45,383 nucleotides of DNA from the NCBI GenBank assembly GCA_015680685.1, contig MNCI01004014.1:21793-67175 (forward strand). The letters are read 5' to 3'. This document shows, one piece after another, positions 1 to 8,432 of the stretch. Positions within the stretch are counted from its first letter, which is position 1; every line of letters begins with the position of its first letter. The notes beneath the pieces were generated by a model. The model ran no database searches. It had not been told where the DNA came from and saw nothing but the letters and a program-made list of their open reading frames with translations. Both the position numbers and the translations under genes were made by a program. The stretch comes from Gnetum montanum. Lineage: Eukaryota; Streptophyta; Gnetopsida; Gnetales; Gnetaceae.

Positions 1-1
1 A

Positions 2-1372
2 CCTTATCCACAAGGTAACCCAAGGCAGTTCCACCAACCACTAATGTATTATCCAAGTGGAACTCCACCACAGCCCATCGGACAGCATCAACAATGACAA
101 TACCCACAGTCATGGGGGATTCCATCGTCGAAACAACAGTACCCTTACCGGCAACCTAATCCTTATGGTTATTATGGGCAGCAGCTGATTTCCCCAGGTG
201 ACTCTATGGGTCACATAAACCCTCCACGTTACTACCAAGTTCAAGAATATTTTAGGACTCCTTCTCCTTCGGGAAACGCTCGATACCCACAATATCCTCC
301 AAATCCATCCGCATCTCCTACGCCTATGGCCTCACCACCAACCACTCCAACAAATCCTAGAGTAAATCCCACTCAACTGTGACAACCTAACACTACAAAG
401 GCTCCCAATCCTCCAATATCAGTTGGTTCTAACAATCATACACCAAAAAGACCCTTCCTTAGGACCAACAATCCAAGCAAGCCTTCGCCTTCACAAGCGG
501 TTGAGCATCCTAATGCCCCTGTACCAAATACAGTTTTGGGAAATCCTTCAATAGCGAAATCGGATCCAATGCATACAGTTATGTTAACATGTACAGTAAT
601 TGACTGGATCAAAGTCGTCCACCTTCCAAAGAAATTATTGGATCCGGGAGTCCCCTTAGTTTACCTCCAAGTCGCTGGGAATGAACCCCATAAAGCTATC
701 CTTGATTCAGGTTACGGGGTCAACTTAATCTCACAAGAACTGTATAAAACCTGGAACCTGCCCCCACTCAAGAAGAGCAACATTTTCCTAGAACTAGCTG
801 ACCAATCCATCACTGTTCCTTTGGGACAGGTCGAGGACATTGTTACCACTGTCAGTGGATGGTCATATCTAGCCGATTTCCTAGTGATCCAAATAAACAA
901 TGACAAAGGGGATTTCCCAATTATAATGGGAAGGGCATGGCTAAATACAATCGATGCATGCTTAGGAATTCGCAACCTTTCCCTAGAAATATCCAAGACA
1001 AATACTTTTGGGAAAACTGAGAGGAAAAGAGTTTCATGCATCGCATATAGTGACATAGGGTGTCATTGCATGCAGAAATCATGGGTGATGCAAAGTTTAA
1101 CATTGCCTGCATGCGATTGGTGTGCACGGAATATTGATATACAAAAGTGCCTATATGCGACAGCCACACAACAAGAAAACACCCAGTGGCTGATGGCTGA
1201 TAAAGAGAACAACTCAACCACCTGCATGGAACTAGCTGAGGGAATAACTAGTGCTTACATTGAAAGTGTAGACATATTAGAGCAAGTTCGTTGCCAACTT
1301 CCAGCCCTTAACTCAAAAATATTAATTCGGAAAAGTTGGAGATTCCTGAGGAGTTTAAACAAGAGCCCCTAG
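2..1372 (+). pseudogene. gag C-terminus and retropepsin-like protease, element 1
   Basis: One frame runs from base 2 to 1372, broken only by TGA at 95-97 and 380-382, both one transition from CGA. The first ~175 codons are low complexity, rich in Pro, Gln, Tyr, Asn and Ser, like the tail of a gag nucleocapsid region; no zinc knuckle is in this part. The protease follows: the active-site block reads LDSG (DSG codons 704-712), then VNLIS, and the flap-distal motif IIMGRAWL lies at ~920-943, the counterpart of the usual ILGRPWL. The usual Ala after DSG/DTG is absent (Tyr here). A Cys-containing segment follows to 1372. The pol frame starts one register away and overlaps at 1336-1372, so either programmed frameshifting or an old indel links them. 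Confidence 0.8.
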
Positions 1373-1499
1373 ATTTAAAACCATTGCCCACCAGTCTGGA
1401 ATACGTGACCCTTAAAAATGGAAAATTGGTGATCATCAATGCAAAGCTCGTACCAATGCAAAAAGAAAGTTTGCTAAAGGTGATAAACAAGTGGTCAAC

Positions 1500-2469
1500 C
1501 ACCTTTGCTTGGTCATACCTTGAACTAACCAAAATAGATCCTCGAATATGCCAGCATAGGATTTATACAGACCCCTCTATGAAGCCTCGCAAGCAACCCC
1601 AGAGGCGATTGAACCCGAAACTAAAAAAAATAGTGAAAGAGGAGCTAGAGCAACTTCTCAAAGCAGGGTTCATTTACCCTATCACTAATAGCGAATGGGT
1701 TAGTTCTCTTGTCATCGTACTGAAAAAAGGAGGTAAATGAAGGGTATGTATAGATTTTAGGCTATTAAATATGGCAACATTCAAAGATCACTTTCCACTG
1801 CCCTTTGTTGAACAAGTCTTAGACACTATAGTAGGGTATCGCTATTACAGTTTTCTAGATGGATATAGTGAATACAACCAAATACAAATTGAGCCAGAAA
1901 ACCAAGCCAAAACAACGTTCACCAGTCCTTGGGGAACATCTGCATACAAGAAAATGCCTTTTGGCTTGTGTAATGCACCTACCATGTTTCAATGATTAGT
2001 TCTAAGCATCTTTCAATAGCAAATAAGTAACGGAGTAGAAGTCTTCATGGACGACTTCTCCACTTATGGGACGAGTTTTGATCAAGCCCTCAACCGGTTA
2101 AAGCAAGTATTGAAACGATGTGTTGAAACCAACCTCAAGCTTAACTGGCAGAAGAGCCATTTGATGGTTCAAGAGGGCGTCGTACTGGGGCACAAAATTT
2201 CACAATCAGGAATTGAGGTAGATCTAGAAAAAATTAAAGTCATCCAAGGAATTACCCGACAACCAGAAACCGTTAAAGAAATTAGATCATTCCTTGGACA
2301 TACTAGCTACTATAGGAGGTTTATCGTGAACTTCTCCAAATTTGCCAAACCGTTGGTAGAATTAACAAAAAAAGATGCACCATTCGAATGGACCAGGGAA
2401 TGTGAACAAGCATTCCAAACTCTCAAACAGAGGCTTGTGGAAACTCCCATTCTACAAGCCCCTGACTAG
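1500..2469 (+). other. Reverse transcriptase domain, element 1 pol
   Basis: Gypsy-type RT landmarks are visible: VCIDFRLLN (~1744-1770), DGYSEYNQI (1858-1884) with the first catalytic Asp, MPFGLCNAP (1954-1980), and the active-site box FMDDFS with the MDD codons at 2047-2055. The thumb/connection carries VLGHKIS, SFLGHTSYYRRFI and the FEWT...C..AF..LK block before RNase H. FMDD in place of YVDD is common in the Athila/Tat branch. Confidence 0.88.
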
Positions 2470-2880
2470 TCCAGACCATTTCATATCATGACCGATGCAT
2501 CTAATTACGCCTTAGGAGCTGTACTAACACAACTAGATGAACAAAAATGACCTTATTACATCCACTATGCTAGTAAGAATATCACTGGTGCACAACTTAA
2601 CTACACGACTACAAAAAAAGAATTAATGGTTGTAGTATTTGCACTAGATAAATTTAGGCACTATGTATTGGGTTACAAGGTATATATCGATACAGATCAT
2701 AGTGTAATTAGGTTCCTTATGAATAAGCCAACGGTTAGCCCACGCATCATACGTTGGCTGGTGATTCTTCAGGAGTTCAATTTAACTATTGTAGACCGCA
2801 AAGGCACCGAGAACGTAGTCGCTGATCACCTATCTCGGTTGCATTGGGACAACAAAGAGGATGAATATGTTGTATCTGAC
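2470..2880 (+). other. RNase H domain, element 1 pol
   Basis: The domain opens with MTDASNYALGAVL (catalytic Asp codon at 2494), continues with the KKELMVVVFALDKFRHYV helix containing the catalytic Glu, then TDHSVIRFL and closes with ENVVADHLSRL. It is a single gypsy-type RNase H; no second archaeal-type RNase H, the mark of Tat/Ogre, is seen after it. Confidence 0.85.
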
Positions 2881-3090
2881 CATTTTCCTGATGAAATCCT
2901 CTTTGCTGGTGTAATAAATAATCAACCCATGGAAGTAAATTGGTATAGTAGCATTCTCACTTATCTCACTTCACAACAAATACCACAGGGGTTGGACTTT
3001 AGGAAGAAACAACAGTTTCTTCACAAAACCAAGTACTTTATGGAAATCAAGGGACAACTTTATAAAGTCTGTCCTGATGGCTTGGTTTGA

Positions 3091-4107
3091 TGGTGTGTAC
3101 CCGATCAAGATCAATTGAAAGTTCTCTAGGATGCTCATGAGGGCCCCTGTGGGGGTCATTATGTTGGGAGACGAACAGCCACTAAGGTCCTCCTTGCAAG
3201 ATATTATTGGCCAATATTATTTCGGGATGTCCATCATTTCGCCCAATCCTGTGAGCACTGCCAACGTGATGGGGGAATGACTGCTAGAATGGAGGGTCCA
3301 CAACAATGGATTCAACCTTTAGAACCCTTCGATATCTGGGGAATAGATTTTATGGGGCCGATTAAACCGATGTCCAACGGAAAGGCATATATAATCGTTG
3401 CTGTTGATTACTTAACCAAATGGGCTGAAGCAGCAGCTGTAACAGACTACACATCATCTACAGCTGCACGATTTGTACAATAACAAATCGTTAATAGGTT
3501 TGGTGTTCCACGTGCACTCATTTCTGATAATGGAACACACTTTACGGGTGCAACCTTTCGCAAGTTGATGCAACGCTTAGGGGTTGAGCACAAATTGATC
3601 ACACCTTACCATCCCCAAGCCAATGGTCAAGCCGAGGTTACTAATAGGGAGATTACAAGAATATTAACATGAACAATTAGCAAATTTCGGTGCAACTGGA
3701 ACACGAAACTGAATGACACTCTTTGGGCATATCGTTCTACTTGGAAGCTCCCTATAGGGTATTCTCCCTATGAGCTAGTGTACGGAAAACTTCCAAAACT
3801 CCCCATACAGAATGAGCTTCGTACACTGTCCATGGCTTGCGAACTTCACCTGGATCTCGACCTACCACAAAAACAACGGTTAGCAAATTTAAATATGTTA
3901 GACGAGAATAGATTGGTTGCGCTATCGTTAAATGAGTTGCACAAGACACATAGTAAACAATGTCATGACTTAAGGATCCGAAGGTTTAGGTACCAACCAG
4001 GAGATAAGATCCTTTACTGGAACCCCACACATGTACCCCAACGTACAAAGTTTCAAACCTTGTGAGAAGGACCTTATATTATTCATACTACCTTCCCCTC
4101 TGGAGCC
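3091..4107 (+). other. Integrase domain, element 1 pol
   Basis: The zinc-binding head is HHCC with His codons at 3136 and 3157 and Cys codons at 3250 and 3259 (H-X6-H-X30-C-X2-C). The catalytic core has Asp at 3346 (WGIDFMGP), Asp at 3526 (ISDNGTHF) and Glu at 3634 (GQAEVTNRE), giving D-X35-E. All three catalytic residues are kept although stops at 3127, 3481, 3670 and 4063 break the chain. A GPYII-type motif near 4070 is the C-terminal fold; no chromodomain follows. Confidence 0.88.
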
Positions 4108-4263
4108 ATGATGATCTATAAGCCTGACAGTCCGGAGAAAAGGTTATTGGTTAATGTGCAACAACAAACAAAACCTTTCCGTGAATCTACAACAGCTAGT
4201 ACAAGTTACACTTCCACCAGCGGTCAACCTCGCTCGTTATTTCAAATCTCTCCCTTACAACTC

Positions 4264-4274
4264 AGTCATGGGGG
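4264..4274 (+). promoter_or_regulatory. Internal PPT-like motif at end of pol (element 1)
   Basis: AGTCATGGGGG, identical to the 11 bases before the true PPT/LTR border at 6238-6248. It lies in the last codons of the pol frame. Function as a second plus-strand primer is inference. Confidence 0.4.
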
Positions 4275-4313
4275 AGATGGCCATCTATGCTGATCATATG
4301 AGGCCCTCAGTTC

Positions 4314-4487
4314 TTTTTCGATTTTTGTTTTACAAGTTTTTGTTTTACAACATTTTTGTCTTACACATTTTTGTTTTACAAATTTCTTTATCTTTTCTAA
4401 TTTTTGTTTTACAAATTTCTTTAACTTTTCTTGTTTTTGTTTTACAACATTGTTATACTTTTCGATTGTGTGTGTGTGTGTGTGTGT
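4314..4487 (+). repeat. T-rich imperfect tandem repeat (TTTTTGTTTTACAA-like) plus (TG)n
   Basis: From 4314 to ~4455 a 14-17 bp unit close to TTTTTGTTTTACAA is repeated about seven times with small changes, followed by a pure TG microsatellite at 4467-4487. It sits directly after pol, where Athila and Tat elements often carry tandem repeats. Element 2 has a matching but degenerate T-rich block at 10795-10910. Confidence 0.8.
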
Positions 4488-5658
4488 CATCCACCATGTA
4501 AGTTCGTCACCCAATAAGTGTTCGGGATGATGGTATGAACTATTTTCATATTGATTGGTAATGTTTGATTTTTACCTTTAAGTTACAATGTTGATACTAA
4601 GGTATGTTTCTTCTGATATGGCAGGCAATGAGATCACTTTATCCATCCATCCATCAATTCTGTGGTCTCTCTCGGCTTGGAAATGTACAGTCCCCTTCTA
4701 ATAAGAACTTAAAACGAATCGGTGACTGGGTATTTCTCAAACTAAGGACTCAAGGGTTGAAAAGGGTGTGACTTCAAGGGAACTTGATGCTTTTGTGTTG
4801 GTCATTCTCTTGAGTGCTTGGATGTTTTCTTCTTGAGTTTTCTTATCGTTCCAATGTTACCCCATCTATCGAAAGCTAAGACAATAAAAATAAGAAGTCT
4901 TTGCATGGTGTGGTTCTCACGCATAAAAATACAAAACACAAAATTCAAAAAGAAAACAATGTGAGAATTCAAAGCACACCCCTTAGATGAATAAATTGGG
5001 CTACAAGCACTGGTTATGGAACCAAAATTATTCCCTCTAACTAAGGTCCTTCTCGCTTCCCATTCTCTCCTTTGTTTCATCGAAATGGTGGTGGCTTTTT
5101 GGAGATGCATCCTTGTTATCCAAGTGGATGGTTTAGCCAAATGCATTGATGCGAAGTCACTACAAGTGGTTAGTTTGAGGTCGGAGTTGGAATGAGACTT
5201 GCCAAGTCACATTAATCACAAAACACATAAGGGGTTGTACACCACCTTGTTCTTGGGATTCCATTCCATTCTATTCTTTCCATCCTTCTCTCCGTTATTC
5301 ACCTCATTGCCGGTTGTATCATTAGTGTATATATTTTGGTTGATACATTGTTTTCTTTTTGGTAAACGCTTGTGGTTAAGACTTTAACTCTTGTTTCAAA
5401 GGACATTCCCAAAGCCTATGGACTCTTTGAATGTGGGTTTGTCAAGGCATTAAGGGCATGAGCCTACTTTGGGGAGGACCCACTGACATTCATATTTGGA
5501 GCATTTGTTAAATTCTTTCCCTTAGCATTTTTGCAATTAATATTATTTTGTTCATTTCCATCTTGCCATCCCTTTCATCGATGCTATGGTTGTCCTTTTT
5601 ATCTATCTTTCTTACTCCTTTTCTGTCTCCATTCTAACGCTACTAGAGGTTCGCGATT

Positions 5659-5669
5659 AGTCATGGGGG
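5659..5669 (+). promoter_or_regulatory. Internal PPT-like motif upstream of the 3' ORF site (element 1)
   Basis: A second exact copy of AGTCATGGGGG, followed by TATGGGGCCC, close to the GTA-TGATGAG context of the real LTR border. Element 2 has a G-expanded version at the matching place (12402). Confidence 0.4.
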
Positions 5670-6237
5670 TATGGGGCCCGCTTTTTCGATTTTCTCCTAG
5701 CCCCGAAATTTTTGATTTTCTTCCTAACCCCTACACCTTCGGTAGTCATCTGTAACATATTCCCAGATCCATACCAGCCATACCACAACCTAGCCAATGA
5801 ACCTACACCGAAGTAAGGTATTAATTACATAATGATTCATTTACACTTGCTAATACTAGATTGTGTTGTGTGTGTAGATGGTGATCATACAAACAACGGT
5901 TTGGATCTGGAGCTGGAGCAAACACTTGGAATGGAGCAGCATTGAAGCAGCTATGCAAGGATCAAGATCGATGGTGCGTTTACCGAAGGACAACGAAAAG
6001 TGCAATCTTGGCATTGGCAGTAGCAACACTTCTTTCTATCTCTCTCTTTCTCTCAAGCTGCCAACAAAGGCCTGATGTCATTGTAATAAGGTGTTCACCC
6101 TTGTTATCATGAACACCAGTTTTGTCAAGTCTTGTAATAATGATTCGTTCACATGTCATCCCATTAGTTCCATTCTCCTCAATAATTCCATACCTTCCCG
6201 ATATTATTGTAAGGAACTCGAGAACGAGTTTTCATTC

Positions 6238-6250
6238 AGTCATGGGGGTA
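6238..6250 (+). promoter_or_regulatory. 3' polypurine tract region (element 1)
   Basis: AGTCATGGGGGTA directly abuts the 3' LTR start TGATGAG at 6251. The same 13 bases abut the 3' LTR of element 2 (16676-16688). Position and conservation fit the plus-strand primer site, although the purine run is short and G-rich. Confidence 0.7.
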
Positions 6251-7260
6251 TGATGAGACGCGATATCGCGTCGTCCCCTACGATATCGCATACGTGATAT
6301 CACGGCCCATCGCCAAATCTATAAATAAGAGGTGACACTCCCCTCATTTCCCATCCTAAGCTTAAAGTAGGGAAACTCTGGCAGTTTGATCACTCCAGAG
6401 ATAGAATATTTTCCATGTGCCCACAGTAGGAGTCCCCAAGTGAACAGCTCTTTATTCGAGCATCTTTGTACCTGAACGCAAGTTGTGTATGGCAATAAAG
6501 ATGAGCTTTGTGGATAAACCTTGCAGTGCATGGAATAGGTTTATTATTTGTTATTTCTTACCTGTTATTTATTACCTATTGTTAGTGCGGTAAGAGTACG
6601 ACTTAATTACGAGCATCTACAAATGTCTACGGCTAGTTAAGGAATCAGCTGCTCATCGCAACGCAGTATGAGTACGACTTGATTACAAGCATCTACTGAT
6701 GTGTATGGCTAGTCAAGGAATCGGCTACTCATCGCGATTAAGTTCTCTCACCCTTAACTCCTAGAACATGGGATAAGTACGACTTGGTTACGCGCATCCA
6801 CGGGTGTGTACGGTTAGCCAAGGAATGGATGCTTATCACACTTAGGCTAGGTAAGTTGCCTGAGTACTACCACTTCAAGCACGTACGTTACATGTGGTAA
6901 TCCCAGTAATGATTAGCGTGTGGTAGCCACAGTTGCATAGTTCAGGGTGTGTACAGTAAGTGGGAACGGATGCTGACGCTAATTAATTTAGACTTAGGTC
7001 CTTAGTTAGAGTTAGTTAGCTTCCTCAACCCTTCACCTCATAGCATAGGAGAAAAATTAGAAAAGACTATAAAAATCATATACCTCAAACTTACTTAACC
7101 ATACACCATGACAACAACAAGTAAGTCTGGGAAGACAATGAATGATTAACCCTAAGTTTTCCATGGGGCGTTTAGGCATTTAGTCTACGAAGTTCAATCG
7201 GATCGTGCGTGCTACACTCGTTTTGTATGGTTGAGTGTAGGGGTACCTCGCCACTCATCA
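6251..7260 (+). repeat. 3' LTR of element 1
   Basis: 1010 bp, TGATGAG...CTCATCA. U3 opens with CpG-rich palindromes around GATATC (ACGCGATATCGCGT at 6258-6271). TATA box TATAAATA at 6320-6327, poly(A) signal AATAAA at 6494-6499, so R lies between about 6350 and 6520. U5 holds a three-fold repeat (6591-6847) that makes this LTR longer than its relatives (732-902 bp here). The end GGGGTACCTCGCCACTCATCA-type border is shared by the LTRs ending at 14027, 17545 and 44416. Confidence 0.9.
6591..6847 (+). repeat. Three-copy tandem repeat in U5 of the element 1 LTR
   Basis: Three diverged copies begin with GTACGACTT(A/G): ~6591-6668, ~6669-6774 and ~6775-6847. Each runs on to AAGGAATC(A/G)G/GGATG and CTCATCG or TTATCAC. 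Other LTRs in the window have one such unit, so this is a local amplification. Confidence 0.75.
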
Positions 7261-7607
7261 CTTATGGAATCATTTTCCTCAATAATATTGAAAAGGACTT
7301 AATAGGAATACTCTAATTTGTATGAAAAATAGTTGCCCGTCTCTTTGGTTACATATTATTATTTGCATTTTTCAATCCACTGATTATGCACATTTTACTT
7401 TACCTTCTAATTTTTCATGAGATATCAACTTCACTTTTTCTGCACACATAGGAACCATAGCCTCAGTAATGGCCACTAACCATGTTCACATGACACAAAA
7501 GATGCAATTTTTTGTGGTTTTCTAGAATATGCCTATTGCAAGAGCACATTTTTACAAAGAAGATCTATCACCATTGGTTTATTTACTTTTGTTTTTAAAG
7601 TTACATC
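7261..7607. other. Spacer between element 1 and element 2
   Basis: About 350 bp of AT-rich DNA with no ORF or repeat that I recognise. It should be the host (or older TE) sequence that received both elements. Confidence 0.5.
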
Positions 7608-7612
7608 CTCAC
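7608..7612. repeat. Target-site duplication CTCAC, left copy (element 2)
   Basis: CTCAC directly precedes the 5' LTR of element 2; the right copy is at 17546-17550. Confidence 0.85.
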
Positions 7613-8431
7613 TGATGAGTCATAATTTTGTCAAATCCTATATCGAATACTTGATATCAGAGCCTTGATATCAAATATGTGATATCAAGTCCCAAGAAAC
7701 AATGTCGAATATCTAATATCATCTCTTCCATGCTAGCCTATAAATACAACACTTGGGAGCATCGTTGTGACATAGTTGATTGATAGTTTTTAGATAGCTT
7801 TTTCCTAGATTTTTGATTTCTAGTTCTATTATTTCCCAGTGCATGCCCACAATGTGATGTTAGTGATTGTACGACATCTTTATTCAAGTGTGACATACTT
7901 GGACACATTACATAACCAAAAATAAAAATCAAGATTACTTCCATCATTGCAACATCCAATTAGATTTATTATTACTTTTAATTGTTTAATTGTTTACTAT
8001 TTTCCTTATTTAATATTTCCATTTATTACTATTTACTATTCCTATCATTAAGTGGAATGAGTACGACTAATTGCAAGCGCTTAAGTGTAATTCCTTGGTA
8101 ACCTAGCAGTGTATTGTTTGGTAACCCTACTGACGTACACTTGGTAATCCCATTAATAGTTACATGAAGTTCAAGGCGTATGTGGATGGTTAGGGATAGG
8201 CTAGTTTAGATTTTAGTTTCCACTATTAATTATATTTATTAATTTATCTCTTAATTGTCATTAGGAGCAACATAGGGCTAGACAACATCAATCAAATGCC
8301 TCACTTTGGACTAAACCATACATGACAAAGCTAACACTAGTCCAAGTGGGAAGACAGCGAGTAATCATAGCATAATGATTTAAATGCATAACTAGTCCCA
8401 TCCATAGAATTCAATTGAATCGTGCATGAAT
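7613..8431 (+). repeat. 5' LTR of element 2 (3' end missing at an N)
   Basis: Starts TGATGAG, with GATATC motifs whose CpGs have turned to TG/CA (TTGATATCAA, GTGATATCAA), TATAAATA at 7739-7746 and three TTGGTAAYC motifs (8095, 8118, 8141). It aligns with the 3' LTR 16689-17545 until about CGTGCATGAATG, then an N at 8432 and gag-like sequence follow; about 55 bp of LTR and the PBS are missing. The many differences between the two LTRs show an old insertion. Confidence 0.85.
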
Positions 8432-8432
8432 G

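Larger units (their letters stand above)
1336..4293 (+). pseudogene. pol polyprotein (RT, RNase H, integrase), element 1
   Basis: A single frame covers 1336-4293 with in-frame stops at 1738, 1993, 2017, 2467, 2548, 3088, 3127, 3481, 3670 and 4063. I see no frameshift in between, so decay was by point change. Order: RT palm and fingers (1500-2300), RNase H (2470-2850), Athila-like linker with FPDE (~2888-2900), integrase (3130-4100), then a tail ending at TGA 4291. In life it would copy the element's RNA and insert the cDNA in the nucleus. Each stop is one C-to-T or G-to-A step from Arg CGA, Gln CAA/CAG or Trp TGG. The reading frame is otherwise long and clear; the product cannot be made. Confidence 0.88.
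4294..6237 (+). other. Long 3' non-coding region of element 1
   Basis: About 1.9 kb between pol and the 3' PPT without a convincing long ORF. It contains the T-rich repeat, an A-rich stretch (~4880-4960), a PPT-like motif (5659-5669) and a splice-like pair: a donor-like AAG/GTATTA near 5817 and a pyrimidine/TG-rich acceptor ending TGTGTGTAG at ~5877, just before an ATG at 5878. The short ORF 5878-6075 lies where element 2 carries a ~3 kb extra ORF, so element 1 has probably lost most of that gene. Matching stretches in element 2 are at 10750-12838. Confidence 0.6.
1..7260 (+). mobile_element. 5'-truncated Athila-lineage Ty3/gypsy LTR retrotransposon (element 1)
   Basis: Seen in order: Pro/Gln/Tyr-rich gag tail, aspartic protease, reverse transcriptase, RNase H, HHCC plus DDE integrase, about 2 kb of non-coding DNA, a polypurine tract and a 3' LTR starting TGATGAG and ending CTCATCA. 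The order PR-RT-RH-INT defines Ty3/gypsy. A single RNase H, a linker with an FPDE motif between RNase H and integrase, no chromodomain and a long 3' region fit the Athila branch rather than Tat/Ogre. The 5' LTR and gag N-terminus lie upstream of the window, so no target duplication can be tested; the five bases after the 3' LTR are CTTAT. Not autonomous: pol has at least ten in-frame stops. Confidence 0.9.

Noticed and set aside
4154-4501. 115-codon plus ORF across the T-rich repeat
   Set aside because: Translation of the TTTTTGTTTTACAA repeat and TG run; no coding character, and overlaps the end of pol in another frame.
4264-6248. CRISPR-like or phage-type repeat array from the repeated AGTCATGGGGG
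   Set aside because: Copies are 0.5-4 kb apart in a plant retroelement; position fits PPT-like sites, not an array.
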